A DNA stretch of 51,012 nucleotides from Actinomycetes bacterium (GCA_021828475.1 JAJZIY010000019.1:1-51012); one strand, 5' to 3'. Shown: positions 25,243-34,140, counted from the first letter of the stretch. Notes: a model not told the origin generated them from the sequence alone. Numbers and translations: made by a program.

Positions 25243-26465
25243 CCGACCACCTTCTCGCCTTTGCCGATGACCACGACGCCTCTGGCGGAGACGGTGAAGC
25301 GGCCGGCGTCCAGCTCCGGGTCGGCGCCGACAAGGGCTCCGGCCTCGACGACCACGTTCTTGTCGACGATGGCGTTGCGCACGACGGCCCGCTCGCCGAT
25401 GTGGACGTTGTCCATGATGACCGAGTTCTCCACCAGGGCCCCCTGCTCGACCAGGACGCCGGGCGAGAGCACCGACCGCCGGACAGTCCCCCCGGAGATG
25501 ATGCAACCTCCCGAGATGACCGAGTTGAACGCCAGCCCGGCGCGGCCCGGCTCCTCGAAGACGAACTTCGCCGGGGGGAGCTGCGGGGAGCTCGTGTAGA
25601 TCGGCCAGTCCTGGTTGTACAGGTTGAAGGCGGGCTGGACCTCCACCAGGTCCATGCTGGCGTCGTAGTAGGCGTCGAGGGTGCCAACGTCTCGCCAGTA
25701 GCCCTTTTCCAGGTCCGTCACCCCCGGGACCGTGTTGCCGAAGAAATCGTAGAAGTGGGCCTCGCCCCGCTCCACGAACCGGGGGACGATGTCGCCGCCC
25801 ATGTCGTGGCGGCTGTTGGAGTCCTGGGCGTCCTCGCGCAGGGCGTCGACGAGGGCCTCGGCGGTGAATATGTAGTTGCCCATGGACGCGAACAGGTGCT
25901 CGCGGCCGCCGGCGAGCGCCACGGGGTCGGACGGCTTCTCTACGAAGCGGTCGATCAGGGTGCCCTCCCCCGGCTCGAGGATGCCGAAGCCCTTGGCTTG
26001 GGGAGCGGGCACCCTGATGGCGGCGACGGTGGCCGCCGCACCCGAGTTGACGTGCTGGGCAAGCATCTGGCGCGGGTCCATGCGGTAGATGTGGTCGGCC
26101 CCGAAGACCAGGATGTAGTCGGGGCGCTCGTCTCCGACGATGTTGAGGTTTTGGTAGATGGCGTCGGCCGAGCCGGCAAACCACCACGGGCCTCGGCGCA
26201 TCTGCGCCGGCACGGGGGTCACGTAGTTGCCGAGGAAGGTCGACAGCCGCCAGGTCCGGGTGACGTGCAGGTCCAGGCTGTGGCTCTTGTACTGGGTGAG
26301 GACGACCACCCGCAGGAAGCCGCCGTTGGCCAGGTTGGACAAGGCGAAATCGATCAGGCGGTAGTGGCCGCCGAAGGGGACCGCGGGTTTGGCGCGGTCG
26401 AGAGTGAGCGGCAGCAGGCGCTTGCCCTCGCCTCCGGCCAGCACTATCGAGAGCACTCGTGCCAC
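25239..26465 (-). CDS. glgC: Glucose-1-phosphate adenylyltransferase
   Basis: A 408-residue enzyme that makes ADP-glucose and pyrophosphate from ATP and glucose 1-phosphate, the committed glycogen step. The nucleotidyltransferase domain has [14 protein letters not shown] near residue 9, then [12 protein letters not shown] and the sugar-binding VEKPSDP. The C-terminal quarter is a left-handed beta-helix ([13 protein letters not shown] and following hexapeptides) that carries allosteric control. I place the start at GTG 26465 ([12 protein letters not shown]), 7 bp after a TAGCGT -10-like element; GTG 26474 is the alternative. It precedes and overlaps glgA. Confidence 0.95.
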   Translation of the reverse strand: MARVLSIVLAGGEGKRLLPLTLDRAKPAVPFGGHYRLIDFALSNLANGGFLRVVVLTQYKSHSLDLHVTRTWRLSTFLGNYVTPVPAQMRRGPWWFAGSADAIYQNLNIVGDERPDYILVFGADHIYRMDPRQMLAQHVNSGAAATVAAIRVPAPQAKGFGILEPGEGTLIDRFVEKPSDPVALAGGREHLFASMGNYIFTAEALVDALREDAQDSNSRHDMGGDIVPRFVERGEAHFYDFFGNTVPGVTDLEKGYWRDVGTLDAYYDASMDLVEVQPAFNLYNQDWPIYTSSPQLPPAKFVFEEPGRAGLAFNSVISGGCIISGGTVRRSVLSPGVLVEQGALVENSVIMDNVHIGERAVVRNAIVDKNVVVEAGALVGADPELDAGRFTVSARGVVVIGKGEKVVG

Positions 26466-26515
26466 GCCAGTCACGCTACCTGCGCCCGGCCCGGCGCGCC
26501 CGGCCTAAGCGCCTC

Positions 26516-26537
26516 GACGGGGACAAAATCCCCCGCC
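26516..26537 (-). terminator. Hairpin after qcrB, possible terminator
   Basis: GACGGGG (26516-26522) and CCCCGCC (26531-26537) form a 7-bp stem with one G-U pair and an A/T-rich loop of eight, starting 9 bp after the qcrB stop. It could end the respiratory operon before glgC. There is no U-tract. Confidence 0.4.
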
Positions 26538-26545
26538 GGGCGCTC

Positions 26546-28192
26546 TCAGCCCTGGCGGTGGTGACCGCCCTGGTCGCCTTGCTCGTCCACCGCCGGCTCG
26601 GCGCCGCCCGACTGGCGCTCCTCCTGCACCGGCTCGGCACCGTGGCCCGGCCCGGTCCGGACGGCTCTGTCGGCCTCGGCCTCCTCACGGTCTGCGCCCA
26701 CCCGCTCGAGGACGGCTTCTTCGGCGTTGGAGTGGCCGTTGTCCGCTCCGTGACCGCCCGGGGCGTGCTCCTCGTGGGCCGCACCCAGCGTGTGATAGGC
26801 CCCGTGCGCGTCCCTCACGATGATGCCCCCCACGGGCCGCTGTATGGGGTGAGCACCCCCGCGCTGCAGGAGGAGGCAGGCACGGTAGGTGACAATGCCT
26901 CCGACGGCCGGCCCGATGAACGAGCCGTACTGGAGGATCTCGATGAGCAGCTCGAACGACACCTGCAGCCCGTTGCCGATCAGGTCGGTTGCACTGGCCA
27001 GCGTGCAGTCGACGAAGAAGATCAGGGCCGCCACACCCAGCGCGGTACGCAGCGGCTTGTCCCGCGGCCGGTCGAGCAGGTTGTGCCCGCCGTAGTCGGA
27101 GAAGAGCCGCTTGTCGATCCAGGGCCAGGCGTAGATCGCCGTGAAGACGAGGCCCGGCAGGAGGATGCCGGGGAAGAAGGGGTTGGCGATCTCGTGGCCG
27201 AAGCTGCGGAACTCCCAGTGGGGCCATAGCCGCATGGCGCCGTCCAGCCAGCCCACGTACCAGTCCGGCTGCGTGCCGGCGCTGGAGCGCGCCGCCTCGA
27301 AGGGCCCGTAGATCCAGATGGGGTTGATCTGCACCAGGCCGCCGAGACCGAACACGACCATGGCCACGAACATGAGCAGGGCCTGTGACTTGATGGCGTA
27401 CTGCGGCCATAGACGGCTGCCCACGATGTTCTTCTCGGTCTTGCCCGGCCCCGGGAAGTCGGTGTGCTTCTGGTGCCAGAGGATCGCCAGGTGCGCACCG
27501 AGCAAACCGGCGAGCAGGAGGGGGAAGATGAACTCGTGGATCACGAACAGCCGTTCGAGGAACGCGCTACTGCCCGGGAAGGGCCCGCCCCAGACCGTGA
27601 AGGCCAACCACGGCCCGATCAAGGGGATGGACTGGACGATCGAGAACACGACGCGCAGGCCCGAGCCGGAGAGCAGGTCGTCGGGCAGCGAGTAGCCCGA
27701 GAACCCCTCGAGCATGGAGATGAGCAGCAGCGTGATACCGATGATCCAATTGACTTCGCGTGGGCGCCGGAATGCGCCTGTGAAGAACACGCGGCACATG
27801 TGGAAAGCAATGGCGGCGAGGAAGATGTTGGCCGCCCAGTGGTGCGCCTGGCGCATGAGCAGCCCGAAGCGCACGTTGAAGGACAGGTTGATCACGGACT
27901 CGTAGGCCTGCGTCATCTTCTGGCCGTCGAGCGGCGCGTACGAACCGTGGTAGGTGACCACGGCGCTCGACGGGCTGTAGAACAGGGCCAGGTAGACCCC
28001 GGTCACGAGCAACAGGACGAAGCAGTACATGGCCACTTCGCCGACCATGAAGGACCAGTGGTCCGGGAAGATCTTGTCGAGCGCCGACCGGATCCACCTG
28101 GAGGACCCCAACCGGTCGTCCACGAAGTCGAGGACCTGCTCCTGGCGCTCTGCCCTCTTGCGGGAGGCGGAACGCTCGGCCGCCGTGCTCAT
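26546..28192 (-). CDS. qcrB: Cytochrome bc1 complex cytochrome b subunit
   Basis: The 548-residue quinol-oxidising subunit of actinobacterial complex III. The haem ligands are in RQAHHWAANIFLAAIAFHM and in IHEFIFPLLLAGLLGAHLAI. The Qo loop motif is PDWY (TQPDWYVGW), the actinobacterial form of PEWY. About eight helices end near residue 430. A hydrophilic C-terminal tail of about 110 residues rich in His, Glu, Gly and Ala follows, longer than in classical cytochrome b. The ATG overlaps the qcrA stop as ATGA. Confidence 0.95.
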   Translation of the reverse strand: MSTAAERSASRKRAERQEQVLDFVDDRLGSSRWIRSALDKIFPDHWSFMVGEVAMYCFVLLLVTGVYLALFYSPSSAVVTYHGSYAPLDGQKMTQAYESVINLSFNVRFGLLMRQAHHWAANIFLAAIAFHMCRVFFTGAFRRPREVNWIIGITLLLISMLEGFSGYSLPDDLLSGSGLRVVFSIVQSIPLIGPWLAFTVWGGPFPGSSAFLERLFVIHEFIFPLLLAGLLGAHLAILWHQKHTDFPGPGKTEKNIVGSRLWPQYAIKSQALLMFVAMVVFGLGGLVQINPIWIYGPFEAARSSAGTQPDWYVGWLDGAMRLWPHWEFRSFGHEIANPFFPGILLPGLVFTAIYAWPWIDKRLFSDYGGHNLLDRPRDKPLRTALGVAALIFFVDCTLASATDLIGNGLQVSFELLIEILQYGSFIGPAVGGIVTYRACLLLQRGGAHPIQRPVGGIIVRDAHGAYHTLGAAHEEHAPGGHGADNGHSNAEEAVLERVGADREEAEADRAVRTGPGHGAEPVQEERQSGGAEPAVDEQGDQGGHHRQG

Positions 28193-29214
28193 GAGCTCAC
28201 CTTCGGGAAGTACTGGTTGTCGCCGCCGCGGTTCCAGAAGCCCGGGCCGATCGGCTGGTAGAAGTCGTGCTTGGCATAGAGGTAACCGTCGGCCCGGACG
28301 CCAAGCGGGAGCTGGGGCAGGGGCCTCGGGGCGGGCCCGAAGACGGGCTTGCAGCCCTGCAGGACGTCGAACGTCGACTGGTGGCAGGGGCAGATCAGCT
28401 GCATCGACAGCACGTTGAACAGGCTGACGGCACACCCGGCGTGGGTGCAGATCTTGGAGAAGCAGACCAGGCCGTTGGCCCCGGACTCCACCTCGAAGCC
28501 CTGCTCGCCGTAAGGCTCCTGCACTGCCGCCCCGCCTATGTTGAGAAGCACGGCCGGGGAAGCAGCGTCGCCGATGTAGCCCTCGGGGAAGACGGTCAGC
28601 AGCCCGTCCACCATGACGTCCGAGACGTGCACCGCGCGGTTGTCCTCGGTGACGAGGCGGGCGCCCGGGTACCACTTGGTGTGGTAGAGGTACCGGCCCG
28701 GGCGGGGCCCGAGCGAGGCGAGCGGCCACAGGGCAGCGATGCCGAAGATGCCGCCAACGGGCACAAGGACCTTCTTCACCAGGAAGCCGCGCCGCGACAT
28801 CATGGCGTCCGTGCCCCGGGAGAGCGATTCGACCACAGCCGCCCGCTCCTGCGAACTGGACACGTGGTGCCCGCGGCTGGCGGTGACGTCGTGGCCTGGC
28901 AGGAGGAACCGCGCCCACAGCACCAGGCCGGTGCCGAGCGCGCCGGTGGCTCCCACGAGGAGCCCACCCTCGATCTGGGTCTGGCCGCCCGTCCAGTAGA
29001 CGACCATCAGGGCCACGCCGCAGACGGCCGTGATACCCCACAGGCCGGCGATCAGGTACTCCATGCGCCGCGCCCTCCATGGGTCGTCGCGCAGTGGGTA
29101 CCAGGTGTCGTCCTGGTCGGGGGGCACGTCGTCCGGCCACGGGGTGCCGGCGCCGGCGCCCTCCTCGGGGCCGTGGGTGCCGGTGACGATACGGGGGTAC
29201 TTGGTTGCTGTCAC
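28189..29214 (-). CDS. qcrA: Rieske iron-sulfur protein of the bcc complex
   Basis: A 341-residue Rieske subunit with three N-terminal transmembrane helices (YLIAGLWGITAVCGVALMVV, GATGALGTGLVLWARFLL and RRGFLVKKVLVPVGGIFGIA), the actinobacterial pattern. The [2Fe-2S] ligands are in CTHAGC and CPCHQSTFD, both complete, at about residues 260-280. It carries electrons from quinol to the QcrC haems. The GTG at 29214 lies 4 bp after the qcrC stop, with GAGG upstream. It overlaps qcrB. Confidence 0.95.
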   Translation of the reverse strand: MTATKYPRIVTGTHGPEEGAGAGTPWPDDVPPDQDDTWYPLRDDPWRARRMEYLIAGLWGITAVCGVALMVVYWTGGQTQIEGGLLVGATGALGTGLVLWARFLLPGHDVTASRGHHVSSSQERAAVVESLSRGTDAMMSRRGFLVKKVLVPVGGIFGIAALWPLASLGPRPGRYLYHTKWYPGARLVTEDNRAVHVSDVMVDGLLTVFPEGYIGDAASPAVLLNIGGAAVQEPYGEQGFEVESGANGLVCFSKICTHAGCAVSLFNVLSMQLICPCHQSTFDVLQGCKPVFGPAPRPLPQLPLGVRADGYLYAKHDFYQPIGPGFWNRGGDNQYFPKVSS

Positions 29215-29218
29215 TTGC

Positions 29219-30076
29219 CTAGCCTCGGTTGCCTATCAGTCGGGACACCACGAGCAGGATGCCCAAGCCGAAGATGATGGCCACGAACCCCTCGGGGACG
29301 GGCCCGAAGTGAGCGATGCCGAGCCCGCCCCGGTCCGGGGCCGTGCTCAGCCAGTGGACGTAGTCGGCGATGGCGGCGACCTGCTGGTCCGTGAACTGCC
29401 CGGGGCCGAAGTTGGGCATGGGCCGCGGGCCGACGCGTACGGCCTCAGCGATCTGTGTGGCGGTCGCCGCCCGCAGGCTCGGGATGACGTAACCGTTGCT
29501 CAGCATCCCACCTGAGCCCGAAGCGTCGTGGCACTGTGCGCAGTTGAGCAGGAACAGCTGGTCGCCCTCCGACAGCGTCGGGCACTCCGGGCCCTGCTTC
29601 TTGCAGGCGGCAACCACGGCGGGGATGCCCGGCCCGGGCGTGCCGTGGGCTACGTCGACGGCGTTGACGTAGGCGACTATCTGGGCGATCTGCTTGGGGC
29701 TGAAGTAGGGCCTGTGCCGAACGGGCTGCGCCTTGGGCGAGTTCAGGGGCATGCGGCCGGTCGACACGAAGAAGTCGACGGCAGCCGGGCCCACGCTCAG
29801 CAGGGCCGGAGCGCTTGCGCCGACGGCGCCCATCCCGTGGCAGGACGAGCAGTGGAGGTCGAACAGGACGTTGCCCGCCTTGATGTCAGCGGGCTTGGTG
29901 GACACAGGCACCGTCCAGCGCACGGGGGTACCCGCCTGGGCCGGCCCGGCCCAGGACAGCACCGCGAAGAGCGCGACAGCCACCCCGATCAGTGCGAGGG
30001 GCCCGCCCAGGGCCCGGCGACGGATGGCCTCGAAGGGGCGCCGCCACCTTGCGACGGGCACGGGAGCTTGGCTCAT
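29219..30076 (-). CDS. qcrC: Diheme cytochrome c subunit of the bcc complex
   Basis: A 285-residue membrane-anchored cytochrome c with two c-type haem sites: CSSCH (about residue 76) and CAQCH (about residue 180). An N-terminal signal/anchor (ALIGVAVALFAVLSWAG) and a C-terminal helix (GFVAIIFGLGILLVVSRLI) hold it at the outer face. Two fused cytochrome domains let it pass electrons directly to the aa3 oxidase, as known for actinobacterial supercomplexes lacking soluble cytochrome c. The ATG overlaps the ctaE stop (ATGA). Confidence 0.95.
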   Translation of the reverse strand: MSQAPVPVARWRRPFEAIRRRALGGPLALIGVAVALFAVLSWAGPAQAGTPVRWTVPVSTKPADIKAGNVLFDLHCSSCHGMGAVGASAPALLSVGPAAVDFFVSTGRMPLNSPKAQPVRHRPYFSPKQIAQIVAYVNAVDVAHGTPGPGIPAVVAACKKQGPECPTLSEGDQLFLLNCAQCHDASGSGGMLSNGYVIPSLRAATATQIAEAVRVGPRPMPNFGPGQFTDQQVAAIADYVHWLSTAPDRGGLGIAHFGPVPEGFVAIIFGLGILLVVSRLIGNRG

Positions 30077-30699
30077 CTGGTCCCCGGGAGGAGGAAGATC
30101 ATGGCGTACAGGGCGATCCAGACCACGTCGACGAAGTGCCAGTAGTACGAGAGCATCTCCACGTGCGGAGCGCTGCGGTGGCCCCCGAAGCGTATGCGGC
30201 GGTTGGTCGAGCGCAGGTACATGAACACCATCGCCGCCAGGCCGCCCAGCACGTGGAGGAAGTGGATACCGGTCAGGACGTAGAAGGCGCCGCTGTAGGC
30301 GCTCTGCTGCAGGGAGAAGTTGCGGGTCATGTAGTCCACCACCTGCATGCCCTCGAACACCGCTCCCAGGGCCCACGTGAAGGCCAGCCAGGCCCGGAAC
30401 GCTGCCAGGTTGCCGCGGTGGACCTCGCGCACCGCCAGCTGCATGGTGCCCGAGGACGCCACCAGCACGATGGTGGCGACACCCACGGTCGGGATGTCGA
30501 CCTTGTCGTGGAACGGCGGCCAGACAGGGGTGGCAGCCCGAAGGGTGAGGAAGGCGGCGAACAGACCACTGAAGAACATCAGCTCCGACGCGAGCCAGAC
30601 GATGGTCCCGACGTTTACCAGCGCCGGCCGGTAGTCGCCGGGCTGCAGCGGCTTTGCAGGGTGCGCAGGAGGAGACGTCGTTGCGCTGATTGCAGTCAT
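30073..30699 (-). CDS. ctaE: Cytochrome c oxidase subunit III
   Basis: A 208-residue subunit III of the aa3 oxidase with five hydrophobic helices. The segments WLASELMFFSGLFAAFLTLR, AVFEGMQVVDYM and FYVLTGIHFLHVLGG, and the final HFVDVVWIALYAMIFLL, are family landmarks. It heads the ctaE-qcrCAB operon, the usual actinobacterial order. Subunits I and II are not in this window. ATG 30699 has a modest AAGG upstream. Confidence 0.95.
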   Translation of the reverse strand: MTAISATTSPPAHPAKPLQPGDYRPALVNVGTIVWLASELMFFSGLFAAFLTLRAATPVWPPFHDKVDIPTVGVATIVLVASSGTMQLAVREVHRGNLAAFRAWLAFTWALGAVFEGMQVVDYMTRNFSLQQSAYSGAFYVLTGIHFLHVLGGLAAMVFMYLRSTNRRIRFGGHRSAPHVEMLSYYWHFVDVVWIALYAMIFLLPGTR

Positions 30700-30862
30700 G
30701 ACCCTTACTTTCTACACAACAGGAGGCTGCGTAGCCCAATCAGCCTAAGAGAGATCGTTCGGGGGCCCTGTACGTGTCCCGACGGGGGCCCTGTGCCGCC
30801 GCCGACGGGAGGCCGCAACGCCGTCGGCCAGGCCCTGAGGCCGCTTGCCCTACGCTGTGCGC
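30700..30862. promoter_or_regulatory. Divergent promoter region, ctaE and queF
   Basis: This 163-bp gap must hold promoters for both directions. On the minus strand TTGGGC and TGTAGA are 17 bp apart before ctaE, a weak match. On the plus strand TACGCT (30851-30856) lies 6 bp before the queF GTG, suggesting a leaderless message, but no -35 is clear. Confidence 0.35.
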
Positions 30863-31387
30863 GTGCCCCTACAGCCACCCTCCGGCCATCGCGACGGCCA
30901 CAGCGGCACCGAGGCGCTCAGCGCCCTGGGCCATGCGACGCCCTACGCGTACGAGGATCCCGATGCCGGGGTGCTCGAGGCCTTTCCCAACCCGTCGCCA
31001 GGCAGGACCTGGGCGGTGTCGCTGCTCTGCGAGGAGTTCACGACCCTCTGCCCGGTAACGGGCCAGCCGGACTACGGTCGCCTCCGCATCGACTACGTGC
31101 CCCGGGACCGCTGCGTCGAGAGCAAGAGCCTCAAGCTGTACCTGGTGCGCTTCCGCAACCACGGCACCTTCCACGAGGCGTGCGTCAACCGCGTAGCCGA
31201 CGACCTGTGCGACCTTCTGGCACCCTTCTACCTGCGGGTCTACGGCGACTTCGCCCCGAGGGGCGGCATAGCCATAAAGCCGCTGGCGGTGCGGGAGGCC
31301 GACGGCCTGGACGACGAGGGCCGCGCACGGTGCCTGTCGCTGCTCGACCAGGCCCTCGGTACCGCCGGGGCGTCGCGTGGTGCCTGA
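30863..31387 (+). CDS. queF: NADPH-dependent 7-cyano-7-deazaguanine reductase
   Basis: A 174-residue unimodular (YkvM-type) QueF. It reduces preQ0 to preQ1 with NADPH in queuosine biosynthesis. The catalytic Cys is Cys63 in TTLCPVTGQPDYG, and the family signature ESKSLKLYLVRFRNHGTFHE with its substrate-binding Glu follows. The RGGIAIKP segment closes the T-fold. The start is ambiguous: GTG 30863 (leaderless model), GTG 30857 or TTG 30845 are in frame. It overlaps the next gene by 11 bp. No queC, queD or queE is nearby, so the pathway is either split or fed by uptake. Confidence 0.93.
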   Translation: MPLQPPSGHRDGHSGTEALSALGHATPYAYEDPDAGVLEAFPNPSPGRTWAVSLLCEEFTTLCPVTGQPDYGRLRIDYVPRDRCVESKSLKLYLVRFRNHGTFHEACVNRVADDLCDLLAPFYLRVYGDFAPRGGIAIKPLAVREADGLDDEGRARCLSLLDQALGTAGASRGA

Positions 31388-32018
31388 GCTCACCGGCCCG
31401 CGCCGCCCGACGCGAGGACGGCCAGGGCTGGTAGTGCCGGACAGGCACCGCATGGCGCTGGCCGTGGGGATGTTCGTGCTGTACGTGGCCTCGATCGCCG
31501 GCGCCAACTGGATGATATCCCACGTCGGGCGACCTGTCTCGGGTGCCCACGTGCTACCGGTGTGGCCCGGCCTGTACGCCCCGTCGGGCGTGTACCTGGC
31601 CGCCAGCACCTTCGTGGCCAGGGACCTGCTGCAGCGCCTCGCCGGCGCCCGTGCCGGGCTCGTGGCCATCCTCCTCGGGGCGGCGGTGTCGTGGGCGGTC
31701 TCGTCGAGCACGTTGGCCCTGGCCTCGGGCGCCACGTTCCTGCTCTCCGAGAGCTGTGACTTCCTCGTCTACACCCCCCTGCAGGCACGGCATTTCCCGT
31801 TCGCCGTTGCCGGGTCCGGCCTCGTCAGCGACCTCGTCGACTCCACAGTGTTCCTCACGCTCGCCGGGATCCCACTGGCGGAAGCGCTCCCCGGGCAGCT
31901 CGTGGGCAAGGCATGGGTGGTGCTGGGCGGCGGTCTTGTCGCCGGGGCGCTCAGGCGCGTTGGGCCGTTCCGGTCGTCTCCTCAGCGGCCCCTGCTGGCG
32001 GCTGCTCCGGGTAGCTGA
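31377..32018 (+). CDS. VUT family queuosine-precursor transporter
   Basis: A 213-residue membrane protein of the YhhQ/VUT family with about six helices. The segments LYVASIAGANWMI, PSGVYLAASTFVARDLLQR and SGLVSDLVDSTVFLTLAGIP (with the conserved DLVDS) identify it. Relatives import preQ0 or preQ1. Co-occurrence and overlap with queF support import of preQ0 and its reduction. The last 68 bp overlap the end of truA on the opposite strand. GTG 31377 or GTG 31380 is the start. Confidence 0.85.
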   Translation: MVPELTGPRRPTRGRPGLVVPDRHRMALAVGMFVLYVASIAGANWMISHVGRPVSGAHVLPVWPGLYAPSGVYLAASTFVARDLLQRLAGARAGLVAILLGAAVSWAVSSSTLALASGATFLLSESCDFLVYTPLQARHFPFAVAGSGLVSDLVDSTVFLTLAGIPLAEALPGQLVGKAWVVLGGGLVAGALRRVGPFRSSPQRPLLAAAPGS

Positions 32019-32772
32019 CACGCCATAGGCACAGACCGTGCGGCGGGGCGATCCCACCCGCCGCGGCGCGGTTGGCCGCGCGCAGGATGGCGAGCATCTC
32101 CCCTGCCCGGCGCCGGCCCTCCCCCACCTCCACCAGGGTGCCGACCAGAGAACGGACCATCTGGTGACAGAAGGACCGCGCCTCGATGTCGAACCTGAGC
32201 CCGCTGTCGCCGAGCTCGTGCCACTCCGCCCGGAGCACACGCCGGACGATGGGCCCCGGAAGACCCTTGACGGCATGGCAGAACGAGCTGAAGTCGTGCT
32301 CGCCGAGCAGGGCGTCGGACGCCGCCTGCATTGCCCGTAGGTCGAGCCGCCTTCCCACGTGCCACGAGATGCCGGCGGTGAAGGGGCTCGGCCAGGCCGA
32401 GCAGTCGAGGGTGTAGCGGTAGGCCCTCGACAACGCCCAGCGCCTGGCGTCGAAACCGGCGGGCGCCCATACCGCCTCCCGCAGCACGACCCGGGGAGCC
32501 AGCATCCGGTTGACCGCCCGCTGCAGGCGTGCCAGGTCCGTACCGGCGGGCAGGTCGAGGCTCACGACCTGGCCCCAGGCGTGCACGCCGGCGTCAGTGC
32601 GCCCGGCGCAGGTCAGCTCGACAGCCTGGCGAGCAACTCTCGCCACGCTGTCGCCGAGGGTGCCGGCCACCGTCTGCACCCCGGGCTGGGACGCGAAACC
32701 GTGGAAGGCCCGCCCGTCGTACGCGACCAGCAGACGGGCCCGGGCAGTGTCCCGGCATTGGGGCGCGACCAC
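31951..32772 (-). CDS. truA: tRNA pseudouridine(38-40) synthase TruA
   Basis: A 273-residue enzyme that converts uridines 38-40 of tRNA anticodon arms. The catalytic Asp is in TCAGRTDAGVHAWGQV (about residue 60). The N-terminal LLVAYDGRAFHGFASQPGVQTVAG and C-terminal FCHQMVRSLVGTLVEVGEG are family motifs. It is the last gene of the ribosomal cluster, 56 bp after rplQ, a common position in actinobacteria. The final 20 or so residues beyond VSYPE are extra, and their DNA is shared with the transporter gene on the other strand. Confidence 0.95.
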   Translation of the reverse strand: MVAPQCRDTARARLLVAYDGRAFHGFASQPGVQTVAGTLGDSVARVARQAVELTCAGRTDAGVHAWGQVVSLDLPAGTDLARLQRAVNRMLAPRVVLREAVWAPAGFDARRWALSRAYRYTLDCSAWPSPFTAGISWHVGRRLDLRAMQAASDALLGEHDFSSFCHAVKGLPGPIVRRVLRAEWHELGDSGLRFDIEARSFCHQMVRSLVGTLVEVGEGRRRAGEMLAILRAANRAAAGGIAPPHGLCLWRVSYPEQPPAGAAEETTGTAQRA

Positions 32773-32828
32773 CCCCGTGCCGGTGTCGGTCAGTGGGCCG
32801 GAGCGGCCCCGCCCCTGTGGCCCTGGGC

Positions 32829-33191
32829 TCAGACGAGCTCGATCCGAGCCATCGGCGCGTTGTCGCCGTGGCGCGGGCCCAGCTTGAGGATGCGCGTGTA
32901 GCCGCCGTTGCGATCGACGTAGCGGGGCGCTATCTCGGCGAAGAGCTTGTGCGCCATGTCCTTGTCACGGATGAAGGCCACCACCTGGCGGTGATGGTCC
33001 ACTCCGCCCTTCTTGGCTTTGGTCAGTGTCTTCTCGAAGACCGGACGCAGAGCCTTGGCCTTGGCCTCGGTGGTGACCAGGCCCTCCGCCGCTATGAGCG
33101 AGGCAACGAGGTTGCCCATCATGGCCTTCTGGTGGGCGGCGTCGCCGCCGAAGCGACGGCCCTTCTTGGGACGACCGGGTACTCCAGACAT
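32829..33191 (-). CDS. rplQ: 50S ribosomal protein L17
   Basis: A 120-residue L17, normal length. It starts with PGRPKKGRRFGGDAAHQKAM, in the place of the usual basic LGRxxxHR start, followed by the helix NLVASLIAAEGLVTTEAKAK that marks L17. It lines the exit-tunnel side of the large subunit. It sits 4 bp after rpoA, the usual alpha-operon order. Confidence 0.97.
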   Translation of the reverse strand: MSGVPGRPKKGRRFGGDAAHQKAMMGNLVASLIAAEGLVTTEAKAKALRPVFEKTLTKAKKGGVDHHRQVVAFIRDKDMAHKLFAEIAPRYVDRNGGYTRILKLGPRHGDNAPMARIELV

Positions 33192-33195
33192 TTAT

Positions 33196-34140
33196 TTACT
33201 GCCCCTGCTTGCCGCGAAGCGAGAGCCCTCGCTCGTCGAGTTTTTGTAGGACTTCGTCGAGGGACTTCTGGCCGAAGTTGGTGATGGCCAGCAGGTCGTC
33301 CTCGTTCTTGGAAACCAGCTCCCCGACCGTGTTTATCTGCGCCCGCTTGAGGCAGTTGCGGGGACGCTCCGACAGGTCGAGGTCTTCGATCGGCAGGTCG
33401 AGGTCCGGCGAGCCGGTACCGGCCCCCGCCACCTCGCCCAGCACCAGGCCCTGGGGTGCCTCGCTCATGTCGGCAACCAGGCCGAAGAGCGATCGCAAGG
33501 TGCTGCCGGCGGATGCCAGAGCCTCGCGGGCGGTTATCGACCCGTCGGTGGTTATGTCGACCACCAGGCGGTCGTAGTTGGTCGACTGCTCGACGCGGGT
33601 CGGCTCCACCGAGAACGACACCAGCCGGATCGGCGAGAAGATCGAGTCGACGGGGATCACTCCGATCGTCGACGACTTCTTGTTGCGGTCGGCGGGCACG
33701 TAGCCACGTCCCCGCTCGACGGTGATGTCACAGGCCAGCCTGCCCTTGGCGTTGAGGGTGGCCAGCGGGAGATCCTGGTTGAGCACCTCGACATCGGCCG
33801 TCGTCTGGATGTCCCCGGCCGTGACGGTGGCGGGACCGCGCTGGTCGAGGCGCAGGGTGACGGGCTCGTCCGACTCGACCCGCAGGACGATGTCCTTCAG
33901 GTTGAGGATGATGTCGGTGACGTCCTCCTTGACCCCGGGCAGGGTGGTGAACTCGTGCAGGGCGTCGTCGAAGCGCACCTGGGTGACTGCGGCACCGGGG
34001 ATTGACGACAGCAGCGTACGGCGCAGCGACACGCCGAGGGTGTGGCCGAAGCCCGGCTCCAATGGGCCGATGGCGAACCGCTGGCGGTTGTTTTCTTCTT
34101 CGCCGAGGGGCTCGACTGAAGGGCGTTGGATGATCAGCAT
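33196..34140 (-). CDS. rpoA: RNA polymerase alpha subunit
   Basis: A 314-residue alpha subunit. The N-terminal domain (about 1-225) has GFGHTLGVSLRRTLLSSIPG, the dimerisation and beta-contact region. A flexible linker leads to the C-terminal domain (about 245-310) with two helix-hairpin-helix units (RPRNCLKRAQINTVGEL and FGQKSLDEVLQKL) that bind UP elements and activators. Order rpsD-rpoA-rplQ is standard, with 22 bp separating it from rpsD. Confidence 0.98.
   Translation of the reverse strand: MLIIQRPSVEPLGEEENNRQRFAIGPLEPGFGHTLGVSLRRTLLSSIPGAAVTQVRFDDALHEFTTLPGVKEDVTDIILNLKDIVLRVESDEPVTLRLDQRGPATVTAGDIQTTADVEVLNQDLPLATLNAKGRLACDITVERGRGYVPADRNKKSSTIGVIPVDSIFSPIRLVSFSVEPTRVEQSTNYDRLVVDITTDGSITAREALASAGSTLRSLFGLVADMSEAPQGLVLGEVAGAGTGSPDLDLPIEDLDLSERPRNCLKRAQINTVGELVSKNEDDLLAITNFGQKSLDEVLQKLDERGLSLRGKQGQ

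Noticed and set aside
23974..26187. GlgA read as a 737-residue fusion
   Set aside because: The upstream half is an out-of-frame shadow of glgC; the GTGA overlap marks the true start.
27464..29277. Plus-strand frames over qcrA and qcrB
   Set aside because: They are antisense to complete respiratory genes and have no own motifs.
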